28,858 nt of DNA, from assembly GCA_902363135.1 (NCBI GenBank), contig CABIZF010000021.1, forward strand, positions 1 through 28,858, written 5' to 3'. How positions within the stretch are numbered: the first letter of the stretch is position 1; every line of letters begins with the position of its first letter. Below are positions 1 through 8,200 of this stretch, piece by piece. A program made the position numbers and the translations under genes. This stretch comes from Lachnospiraceae bacterium (GTDB lineage Bacteria; Bacillota; Clostridia; Lachnospirales; Lachnospiraceae). Under the pieces are notes generated by a model. It searched no databases and was not told the origin of the DNA. It was given only the letters and a program-made list of their open reading frames with translations.

Positions 1-43
1 TCCACAGTGCCTTTTCAAAATATATCAGAGATGGAAATAAATA

Positions 44-113
44 CCCAGTGTTAACTGGGAGAAAGGAAAAATCCAATTACCATCTAAGATAATTGGATTA
101 TACGTGAACGTAT
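44..113 (+). promoter_or_regulatory. Structured 5' leader of the GLUG protein gene
   Basis: Three inverted repeats follow one another before the start codon: 44-49 with 54-59 (CCCAGT/ACTGGG), 71-79 with 90-98 (ATCCAATTA/TAATTGGAT, perfect 9 bp), and 100-105 with 108-113 (ATACGT/ACGTAT), the last one covering the ATG at 112. The only purine-rich Shine-Dalgarno-like run (GGGAGAAAGGA, 57-67) lies about 45 bases upstream of the ATG. Folding of the 9-bp hairpin would bring it much closer. The repeats are seen directly; a role in translation control is inference. No convincing -35/-10 pair was found in the first 43 bases. Confidence 0.4.
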
Positions 114-2265
114 GAAAAAGAAATTATTATGTGTATTACTTGGAATCAGTATGATCGGAACGATGCCGGGGTTTATGGCAAATGCCGAGGAGCCTGCTAC
201 GGAAGCAGAAAGCATCCTGACCGGTAAGTATGAAAAGCAGCACAGAGAGGTGAGAAAACCGGTGCACCGGGAAGCGGCGACTTCCTTTGCGGGCGGGGAT
301 GGCAGCGAGGAATCGCCGTATGAGATCAGCTCCGCAGAGGAGCTGCAGTACCTGTCGGATCTGCTCTCTGATGAGGAGAACCGGAGCAGCGAGTACCGGA
401 ACCGGCATTATATCCTGACCTCAGATATCAGTCTGAATGACACGTCTGACTATGCAGGCTGGAGCGAGGTGGGACCGGAATACGACTGGAGACCGATCGG
501 AGTCGCAGCGGCATTTAGCGGCGTGTTCGATGGAAATGGCCACACGATCAGCGGGCTGTACATAAACGCAGACATGGAAGACGACAATACGGCAGATGCC
601 AGAAAGAATGGCGGATTGTTTGCGCAGATATTCGGCGGCACTGTTAAAAATCTGAATCTGACCGAGGTATATATAGAAGTTTCAGGAGATGCGCTGGATA
701 CAGGCGCGATTGCCGGTTCTGCATCCAAGGCGGAGATCAGTGACTGTACCGTGGACGGACTGGTGATCGGGTATGAATACTATACAGGCGGCCTGGTCGG
801 AAACGCGAGCGGTACGATCCGCGGATGCGAATTTGACGGAATCGTAAGAGCGGCAAAGGATCTGGACAACGATCAGGCAGGTCAGGCTTATATTGGAGGA
901 ATTGTGGGATCTTTTTCTTCTGTTCCGACGGTGGGCGATGAAGAAGAAACAGAGGCATTTGAAGGAATCACCGACTGCGTAAACCGAGGAAATGTGGAAG
1001 TCTTAAAGGGAAGCGCGTCTGCAAATGCAGCCGGAGGGATCGCAGGTACAAATTCCGCTAAAATTACGAACTGTGTCAACGAAGGAACGGTAGCTGCAAA
1101 TGCCGGAGGACAGACGGAGGAAAAAGGAACCGCATCCCTGTCGGTTGGAGGAATTGCCGGAATCTTCAATGTGTTTGGCATCGGAGAAGACGGCATGATC
1201 AGCGGCTGTAAGAATACCGGAACGGTCACGGCGGATGTGGCAAATGTCGGAGGAATTGCAGGAGAGGCGTATCTGGGCGATCCGAGATACCAGGCGACGA
1301 TCGAGCATTGCCAGAACGAGGGGATCGTATTTGCGGCAAATCATTATTATGCCGGAATTGTAGCGGATGTCGGAATCAAGGCAGACAATACGTTTGCGAT
1401 TACGGACTGTACGAATGAGACGGATTTTACAGAAGGGGAAGGCGCCGGAATCGTCCATCATCTTACAATGCAGAAAGGAACGATGGAGATTTCGGACAGC
1501 GTGAATCACGGCGTGATCACTTCGTCTGGGCAGAATGCGGCAGGAATCCTCTGCTATGTGGCGAATATGGCAGATGACTGGAAACTGCAGGTCGAAAACT
1601 GTGAGAATACAGCGGATATTACGGCAAAAGACCATGTCGGAGGAATTGTGTGCTTTACCGCTTATTATAAGAGCCAGGAAGGAAACGCAAACACCTCTTT
1701 TGCAATCAGAGGCTGTAAGAACAGCGGTAATCTCTCGAGTGCGACCACGAACGGCTATATCGGAGGCATTCTTGGCGTCGACGGATTTATGAGAACTCCG
1801 ACGGAAGTTTCCGATTGCGAGAACAGTGGGGATATTTCCTTTACAAAATCATGGGTGATGGGCGAAGAGGATCTGAAGACTGAAAATGAAAACGGCGAGC
1901 AGGAGGATGCAAAGCTGTTCACCTTGTCTGTGATGGGCGGTGGCATCGTCGGAAGAATCGGCGAAGCCGTGCTGCTGTCCGTGGACGCAGATCAGGCTGA
2001 TCCGGAGGAGATTAATAAAGAAGATGCGCTTGCCGTGGTGCAAAATTGCAAGAGCAGCGGTGTGCTGAACTATGAAGAGCCACAGCGGGGAGCGGGCGTG
2101 ACTGAAGAAGAATTCCAGAAAGCAAAAGAAGCGAACTGGAAGGTCAGCATGGGCGGCATTTTAGGAGACTGCTCCTGTAGAGACGGGTACAGTGTGCGGT
2201 TTGAAAATTGTACTTACGATGCGGAGCGCGGTATTGGAAATTCCGAACTCCCTGATATTGAATAA
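112..2265 (+). CDS. Secreted GLUG/beta-helix repeat surface protein
   Basis: This 717-residue protein starts with a classical Sec signal peptide: a KKK n-region, a hydrophobic core to about residue 22 and a likely cut after ANA near residue 26. After a short charged linker comes a region with recurring GG-I/L-x-G turns, about residues 226, 308, 346, 380, 510, 551, 609 and 681, each followed by a C-x-N-x-G-type strand. This is the pattern of GLUG repeats, which form a right-handed beta-helix in cell-surface adhesins and glycan-associated proteins. No LPXTG motif, C-terminal membrane helix or SLH domain is seen, so how it stays at the surface, or whether it is released, is unclear. It lies 292 bases upstream of the secretion block and has its own leader, so it is probably a separate unit. 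The start is fixed by the signal peptide. The family is clear; the ligand is unknown. Confidence 0.85.
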   Translation: MKKKLLCVLLGISMIGTMPGFMANAEEPATEAESILTGKYEKQHREVRKPVHREAATSFAGGDGSEESPYEISSAEELQYLSDLLSDEENRSSEYRNRHYILTSDISLNDTSDYAGWSEVGPEYDWRPIGVAAAFSGVFDGNGHTISGLYINADMEDDNTADARKNGGLFAQIFGGTVKNLNLTEVYIEVSGDALDTGAIAGSASKAEISDCTVDGLVIGYEYYTGGLVGNASGTIRGCEFDGIVRAAKDLDNDQAGQAYIGGIVGSFSSVPTVGDEEETEAFEGITDCVNRGNVEVLKGSASANAAGGIAGTNSAKITNCVNEGTVAANAGGQTEEKGTASLSVGGIAGIFNVFGIGEDGMISGCKNTGTVTADVANVGGIAGEAYLGDPRYQATIEHCQNEGIVFAANHYYAGIVADVGIKADNTFAITDCTNETDFTEGEGAGIVHHLTMQKGTMEISDSVNHGVITSSGQNAAGILCYVANMADDWKLQVENCENTADITAKDHVGGIVCFTAYYKSQEGNANTSFAIRGCKNSGNLSSATTNGYIGGILGVDGFMRTPTEVSDCENSGDISFTKSWVMGEEDLKTENENGEQEDAKLFTLSVMGGGIVGRIGEAVLLSVDADQADPEEINKEDALAVVQNCKSSGVLNYEEPQRGAGVTEEEFQKAKEANWKVSMGGILGDCSCRDGYSVRFENCTYDAERGIGNSELPDIE

Positions 2266-2280
2266 ATAGTAAAGTATGCA

Positions 2281-2316
2281 AGGCGGCGGCAGAAAAACAA
2301 ATTTTCTGAGCCGCCT
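2281..2316 (+). terminator. GC-rich hairpin after the GLUG gene, possible terminator
   Basis: AGGCGGC (2281-2287) pairs with GCCGCCT (2310-2316), and inside it AGAAAA (2291-2296) pairs with TTTTCT (2302-2307), making a long stem 15 bases after the stop codon. The downstream sequence is GTTATAATGG, not a run of T, so it is not a canonical rho-independent terminator. It could equally be an mRNA 3'-end stabilising hairpin. TATAAT at 2319-2324 just after it has no matching -35 box. Confidence 0.4.
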
Positions 2317-2355
2317 GTTATAATGGGCTTATGAAAAACAGATGCCAAATTATAA

Positions 2356-2384
2356 TTGACATCAATACAGTACCGCTTTAAAAT
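2356..2384 (+). promoter_or_regulatory. Sigma-A promoter P1 of the secretion/kinase operon
   Basis: A perfect -35 TTGACA (2356-2361) is separated by exactly 17 bases from TAAAAT (2379-2384), one mismatch from the -10 consensus. It lies about 175 bases upstream of the first kinase gene. It is the first of two near-consensus promoters in tandem. Confidence 0.7.
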
Positions 2385-2428
2385 GAGTGAGGAGAATCAC
2401 CAGTGAACCAAACAGATAATAAACAGAA

Positions 2429-2457
2429 TTGACAAAAATAGACAATTATTTTAGAAT
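2429..2457 (+). promoter_or_regulatory. Sigma-A promoter P2 of the secretion/kinase operon
   Basis: A second perfect TTGACA (2429-2434) is followed after 17 bases by TAGAAT (2452-2457). Transcription would begin near 2464, giving a leader of about 94 bases. The leader can fold through three nested short stems: 2474-2479 with 2532-2537 (ACTGAC/GTCAGT), 2484-2487 with 2527-2530 (CCGG/CCGG) and 2495-2500 with 2517-2522 (GACGAA/TTCGTC). The fold ends just before the ribosome binding site at 2545-2549. No known riboswitch class is recognised. Confidence 0.7.
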
Positions 2458-2557
2458 GAAATGGTGAAACATGACTGACAAAGCCGGGACATTGGACGAA
2501 AGTAGCATGTGGAAGCTTCGTCTGAACCGGAGTCAGTGACAAAGAGGAGATACAGGG

Positions 2558-4690
2558 ATGGAAGATAAAATGAATGTCCGCCTTCCGTGGCCGGGGTGGA
2601 CGGTCGTGAAGTATTTGGGCGAAGGCGGCTATGGAAGAGTCTATGAGATCGAGCGGGAGCTTTCCGGGATCAAAGAGCAGGCGGCCTTAAAGGTTGTGTC
2701 ACGGCCGGTCGATGATGCAGAGATTGAGGCCTGCTATGAAAATGGCTACGATCAGGCGAGCATGAAGGCTTCCTATCAGGAAGAGCTTCAGCGATATGTC
2801 AAAGAATATCAGCTGATGAAGGAGCTGCAGGGACAGACGAACATCGTCAGCTGCGATGACTTTGCAGTCGTGCCGCGCAAAGACGGGATCGGCGGGCAGA
2901 TCTTTATCCGGATGGAGCTGCTCACGCCGCTGAAGAAGGCGACGATGCAGAGCATGCTCAGTGAATCAGAGGTCATCCGGCTTGGTAAGGACATCTGCAA
3001 GGCGCTGATGCTCTGCGAGGCACGGCATATCATTCACCGCGATATCAAGCCGGAGAACATTCTGGTCTCGAAATTCGGGGATTATAAGCTCGGCGATTTC
3101 GGCGTGGCACGGGTACAGGATCACACGACGAATGCGACGAAGATGGGGACGCACGGCTATGCGGCACCGGAGGTCGAGCACGGACATAAATATGGAAAAG
3201 AAGCGGACATTTATTCCCTTGGTATCACGCTTTACTGGCTGCTGAACAACCGGCGGATGCCGTTCTTAAATGCGGATGAATCAGTCAAGGCGATGAAAAA
3301 TCAGGAGGCACTGCGCCGCCGCTATGAAGGCGAGAAGCTTCCGGCTCCGAAGAATGGAAGTGCGAAGCTGAAGCAGGTCGTGCTGAAGGCGTGTGCATAC
3401 CGCCCGGAAGACCGGTACCGCAGTGCACAGGAGCTGTATGATGCGCTTTCTGAACTGTCCGGTGGACATACGGATACGGCTTCTTATCGGAAGAGTGTCG
3501 CTTCTGGCAAAGCAGGACGCGCCGCAGCGTCTGCGGGAGCTACTTCGGGAGGTTCTGATTTTGACGATCTTTTTGCAGCAATGAATGGGGAGCAATCAGG
3601 TACTGGGACATTTTCTTCCGGCAGTAAAAATGCGACAGATACATCCTTTGGCGCAGGCTATTCCGGAAAGACCGAGGGCAATGGCTGGGACGATGAGACG
3701 AAAGAGACGATCGGTCAGCCGAAGCCGAAGAAGAAGCCATCCGAAGCGGCCTCGGGCGGATCCTCAGGTGGACCGGCGACGGTCGAAAAGACGATGGGCA
3801 AGGCCGAAGCATACAAAAAGCAGGAGAAGCAGATGTCCGAGCGGGTCGCAGCGATGGAGTCCGTGCAGGCATCGAAGAAACCGTGGTGGCGGGATCGGGA
3901 TCTGCTCATGGGTGGGCTGGAGCTGCTCATGGTTGCGGTACTTCTGGTTGCTATTTACAAAGGGGATGCGATCTTTGACTGGATCGGACAGAAGATTTCC
4001 GGAAATTCTGTGAACTATACCCCCTTTACTTATACTGACGGCGGTTACGTGGAAGAGACGGATGAAAACGGGAATACCGTACTTGTAAAATATTATGATG
4101 CAGACGGGAATTTGACAAGCAAGGAATTGCGTGAGTATGATTCCGCCGGAAACAAGATCAGTGAGACAGTATATACGGCAGATGATCAGGTTAAGAGTAT
4201 CGCAGAATATGATTCGCAGGGAAGAACGACTAAGTACAGCAGCTATGATGAAGGAAATCTTTCCTACTGGGTTACTACTGAGTATGGAGAGGATGGACAC
4301 CGGTCTTCTGAGAATGAATATAATGCGGATGGCCAGATGGAGCGACAGACGACCTATGAATGGGTCGGCGATAATATCAAAAAACAGGTAGATACCCATT
4401 ATTATGAAGAGAATGGCACTGTATCCGGATACCGTGTTCTGGAATGCGATGACAATGGCAATAATGTCAGCGATACCCAGTATGACAGCGACTGGAATGT
4501 GACGAGTTATACGACCGACTATCAGTACGACTCCGACGGCAATTTGCTGCAGTGTACCGAGTACAACGGAGACGGCACTGTCAGCAAGAAAATGGTCTAC
4601 TACCAGCAGAATAAGGGCGACTTGATCTGGAAGGTGCGCTGGTACGATGCCGACGGAAATCTGACTTACGATTCCGGGGCGAAGGACTGA
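2558..4690 (+). CDS. Transmembrane Ser/Thr protein kinase with YD-repeat outer domain
   Basis: The 710-residue protein has a complete N-terminal protein kinase domain: glycine loop GEGGYG at 21-26, catalytic lysine K45 in ALKVV, catalytic loop H160-R161-D162 followed by IKPEN, D180-F181-G182, and a YAAPE activation-segment end. It should be an active Ser/Thr kinase. Residues about 300-440 are a low-complexity Gly/Ser/Lys linker, and about 448-467 form one membrane helix. The outer part is a series of about ten Y-x-x-D/E-G-N/Q units that match YD/RHS-type (MORN-variant) repeats. AGGAG at 2545-2549, 8 bases before the ATG, sets the start. It is the first gene after tandem promoters and is 18 bases from the next gene. 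Its topology, kinase fold inside, one helix, domain outside, is that of EssB/YukC, whose kinase fold is dead. The kinase call is firm; an EssB-like role is inference. Confidence 0.93.
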   Translation: MEDKMNVRLPWPGWTVVKYLGEGGYGRVYEIERELSGIKEQAALKVVSRPVDDAEIEACYENGYDQASMKASYQEELQRYVKEYQLMKELQGQTNIVSCDDFAVVPRKDGIGGQIFIRMELLTPLKKATMQSMLSESEVIRLGKDICKALMLCEARHIIHRDIKPENILVSKFGDYKLGDFGVARVQDHTTNATKMGTHGYAAPEVEHGHKYGKEADIYSLGITLYWLLNNRRMPFLNADESVKAMKNQEALRRRYEGEKLPAPKNGSAKLKQVVLKACAYRPEDRYRSAQELYDALSELSGGHTDTASYRKSVASGKAGRAAASAGATSGGSDFDDLFAAMNGEQSGTGTFSSGSKNATDTSFGAGYSGKTEGNGWDDETKETIGQPKPKKKPSEAASGGSSGGPATVEKTMGKAEAYKKQEKQMSERVAAMESVQASKKPWWRDRDLLMGGLELLMVAVLLVAIYKGDAIFDWIGQKISGNSVNYTPFTYTDGGYVEETDENGNTVLVKYYDADGNLTSKELREYDSAGNKISETVYTADDQVKSIAEYDSQGRTTKYSSYDEGNLSYWVTTEYGEDGHRSSENEYNADGQMERQTTYEWVGDNIKKQVDTHYYEENGTVSGYRVLECDDNGNNVSDTQYDSDWNVTSYTTDYQYDSDGNLLQCTEYNGDGTVSKKMVYYQQNKGDLIWKVRWYDADGNLTYDSGAKD

Positions 4691-4708
4691 GTCAGAAGGG
4701 AGAGCGTT

Positions 4709-5203
4709 ATGTACAAGATGAAACGATGCCCCTATTGTGGCAGGCAGATCGACATGGCGGCGATCGGCATGAAGTTCAAGGTGGCATACGGGAGTCCGTT
4801 TCGGACCTGCCCGAAGTGTCATAAGGAGTATATCGACCGGGATTACCAGGAGGTGGCATTGGAAAGTGCAAAGGCAAAGGCATTCAGGATGCCGAAGGTG
4901 CGTCCGGGGATCCTCTGGTTTGAGGTACTTCTGATCTGCTCGCTTGGCATGCAGCTGACCGGTGCATATGCGTCCATGACGACGGTGATTCCGATCCTCG
5001 CAGTGGCGGTCATTCTCCTCGTGTGGGAGCTGCATGGAAGCGCGAAGCGTCAGAGCGAATGGGAGAAGGAGCTTGCGAAGGAGCTTGAGGCATCGAAAGA
5101 GCGGCTGCAGGATCCGGCGTATCTGATGGAACTGAAGAAGCTGGACTATCCGGTGACGGAGGACATGATCTGGCAGGCAAGAAACCGTGTATATGGAGAA
5201 TAA
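4709..5203 (+). CDS. Zinc-ribbon protein with two membrane helices
   Basis: The 164-residue protein opens with a four-cysteine zinc ribbon: C7-x2-C10 and C34-x2-C37. Two hydrophobic helices follow at about 69-90 and 94-113. The tail is a charged helix rich in K and E, probably coiled, ending in the cytoplasm. The start has AAGGGAG about 7 bases upstream. It sits between the kinase gene (18-base gap) and the EssC-like gene (3-base gap), so it is surely co-transcribed and its product probably made in balance with the ATPase. No named family is recognised. A membrane accessory or assembly factor of the secretion machine is a guess from position only. Confidence 0.85.
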   Translation: MYKMKRCPYCGRQIDMAAIGMKFKVAYGSPFRTCPKCHKEYIDRDYQEVALESAKAKAFRMPKVRPGILWFEVLLICSLGMQLTGAYASMTTVIPILAVAVILLVWELHGSAKRQSEWEKELAKELEASKERLQDPAYLMELKKLDYPVTEDMIWQARNRVYGE

Positions 5204-5206
5204 CAA

Positions 5207-8200
5207 ATGGCAATCGCAGTAGCATTCCGCTTTCGTGAGCGGGAATATTATCAGGAACTGAATACCGGAGACGAGCTGCTCATGGGGTGTCACAAAAAAG
5301 ACACCGTGCAGATTCCGAATTCGAAGGAACATTTACTGATTATGAAAAACGTGGGCGATGAGGTAAAGGCGGCGGCAGCAGAGCCGCTGCGTCTGCCGGG
5401 TTCGCTCCTTTCGTGCAATGAGCTGATGGTGCTGAGCCGGTCTGTAGAGGCGACCCTGTATCTTTCCAGAGTGATTCCGCGCAGTGCCAAAGCGGTGAAT
5501 CTTCCTTATAATGGAAGCATCCGGGTCGGACGGCATCCGGACAACGATATCGTCGTATCTTATCCGATCATCTCCGGACATCATTTTCAGCTGCAGCTGG
5601 AGGCCGGGCAGGTGCACGTACAAGATCAAAACAGTACAAACGGTCTGTATCTGAACGGAAAAAGAATCTCAAAGGCGATCATGAAGTCGGGAGATGTGCT
5701 TTCGATCTATACGTTTCGCTTTATCCTGCAAAATGGAATGCTGTATTTTGAGAACATCGGAAGCTCGATCCGGGTTTCTGAAAACATCGAGAAGATGGAC
5801 CGGCCTGCAGCACCGGACGTCGTCATGCCAAAGGCCGCACCGCAAAAGGCCGTGCAGCCAAAGGCGCCGGGGCAAAGTCCGGCCGCAGGCGGTATCAAGC
5901 CTCCGAAAGCGGTTTCGACCGCGGTCTATCCGCAGTATCAGCTCTCCCCGCGTATCCGGGAGCAGCTGCCGCACGAGCCGATCATCCTTTCTTCGGCTCC
6001 GGGACATGGCGCATCGATCGGCGGGCGAAGAAGCAATTTTGCCTATCTCATCAGCTCCGGCGCGATGCTGGCCGCGAGTCTGGCGACGGGAATGCTCACT
6101 CCTGCCGCGCTTCTGATGCGTGCAGCCGGTATGATTTCCCCGCTCGCAAATATGGCGATGTACAATAAGATGAGCAAGGAAGAGCGGCAGCAGCTCGAAG
6201 AATATGAGAAGATGCGGCAGGAGCGGTATCAGGCATACATCGATTCGCAGAAAGCGCGAATCTGCAAGGTGGCGGATGTGCAGCGGCGTATTCTGACCGC
6301 AGAAAACCCGGCTCCGGCTGCCTGCATGGATACGGTAAAATCATTAAAGCGGAACCTGTGGGAGCGCATGCCGTCGGATTCGGATTTCCTGACCGTGCGG
6401 CTCGGCATCGGAAAGGTGAAGCTCTGTGTCGAGGTCAAGAGCCGGGCGAATACGGACGGCTTTGTGATGGAGGACGACGAGCTCGAAGAGCTGGCCGGTC
6501 AGATCATCGAAGAGACCCGGTATGTGGAAAATGTACCGGTGCGTGTCTCACTGAAAGAGCAGCGCACGGTCGGTATCGTGGGCGAAAAGGCGGATGTCTT
6601 TTATCAGCTGCGCAGCATGCTCGTGGAGCTTGCGACCATGCACAGCTTCCGGGATGTCCGCATCATTGGCCTGTTCGAGGAGGACTCCATGAAGACCTGG
6701 GGGCTCATCCGCTGGCTGCCGCATATCTGGGATGAGAGCGGGCAGGTGCGCTACATCGCATTTGATGAGAAACGGCGCCACACCGTCTGCGAACTGCTCG
6801 CAGATATGATCCGGAGACGAAAGCTTGAGGCACATCCGGAAAACGGAACAAAGCAGACACAGGTACTGCCGCATTACATCATTATCGCGGAGAATCAGAA
6901 GCTTTTGCAGGATGAGAGTATTTACGAGGATCTCGTGTCAAACAATCCGGCACTCGGTATCACGACGGTCCTGCTGGCATCCCGGCTGTATGAGCTGCCG
7001 CAGACGTGTCAGTATATCGTCGATCTGTCTGAGGCATCGGCGCTCGCCTATGAGCGGGAAAAGTACGACGAGCGTTCGACGTTCCGGCCGGATGCGCAGA
7101 TTCATACTGCAGATTTGAAGGCTTTTGCGCGGAAGCTGGCGGCAGTCGAACTGAAGGATCGGGCGTCGGAGGCGGAGCTGCCGTCCTCGATCACGTTCCT
7201 GCAGGGATATCACGCGAGACGCGTGGAGGATCTGGACGTATTTTCCCGCTGGGAGCGGAGCGAACCACACCGTACCCTGGCAGCACCGATCGGTATGATG
7301 GCGGGCAGAAAGCTGTTTTACTTAAACGTGCTGGATGGCAATGAGGCACACGGTCCGCATGGACTGCTGGCAGGAACGACCGGTTCCGGTAAGAGTGAAC
7401 TGCTGCAGTCGTGGATTCTCTCGATGGCAGTTTCCTATCATCCGCACGATGTCAATTTTGTCATCATCGACTACAAGGGCGGCGGCATGTCCGATCTGAT
7501 GGAGCCGCTCCCGCACGTCGTCGGCAAGATCACGAATATTAGCCGGAACATCGGGCGCTCACTCGTCTCCTTAAAGAGTGAGGTGAAGCGCAGACAGCAG
7601 CTCTTTGCGGAATACGGTGTCAACAATATCGAGAAATATCAGAGAGCCTACCGCAACGGCGAGGCAAAGGAGCGCCTGCCGCACCTCATCATCGTGACGG
7701 ACGAGTTTGCGGAGATGAAAAAGGAAGAGCCGGAATTTATGACTGAGCTGAATTCCATTGCGGCGGTCGGACGAAGCCTTGGCGTCCATATGCTTCTGGC
7801 GACGCAGAAGCCGGCAGGCGTCGTGACGGATCAGATCAGTGCGAACTCCCGCTTCCGCATCTGTATGAAGGTACAGGATGTGGCAGACAGCCGCGAGATG
7901 CTGAAAAGACCGGATGCGGCGCGGATCACACAGGCCGGACGTGCGTATGTCCGGGTCGGCGAGGACGAGCTCTTTGAGCTGTTTCAGTCCTTTTACAGCG
8001 CGGCAGGCTATTCGGAGACGATCACAGATAAGATGAGCACGGAAAATCTGGTGCGCGTCGTCGGTGTGACCGGCAACCGGATCAATCCGCTGCCGAAGAA
8101 GAAAAAAGAGGCCGTGGAGCTGGATGAGCTGACAGCAGTTATCAAATATATTAACCGTGTATGCAAAGAGCATGGCATTGAGAAAATGGCAGGACCGTGG

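Noticed and set aside
3764..5332. A 522-codon open frame on the minus strand.
   Set aside because: It is a shadow of the kinase, zinc-ribbon and EssC genes; no ribosome binding site and no recognisable protein pattern.
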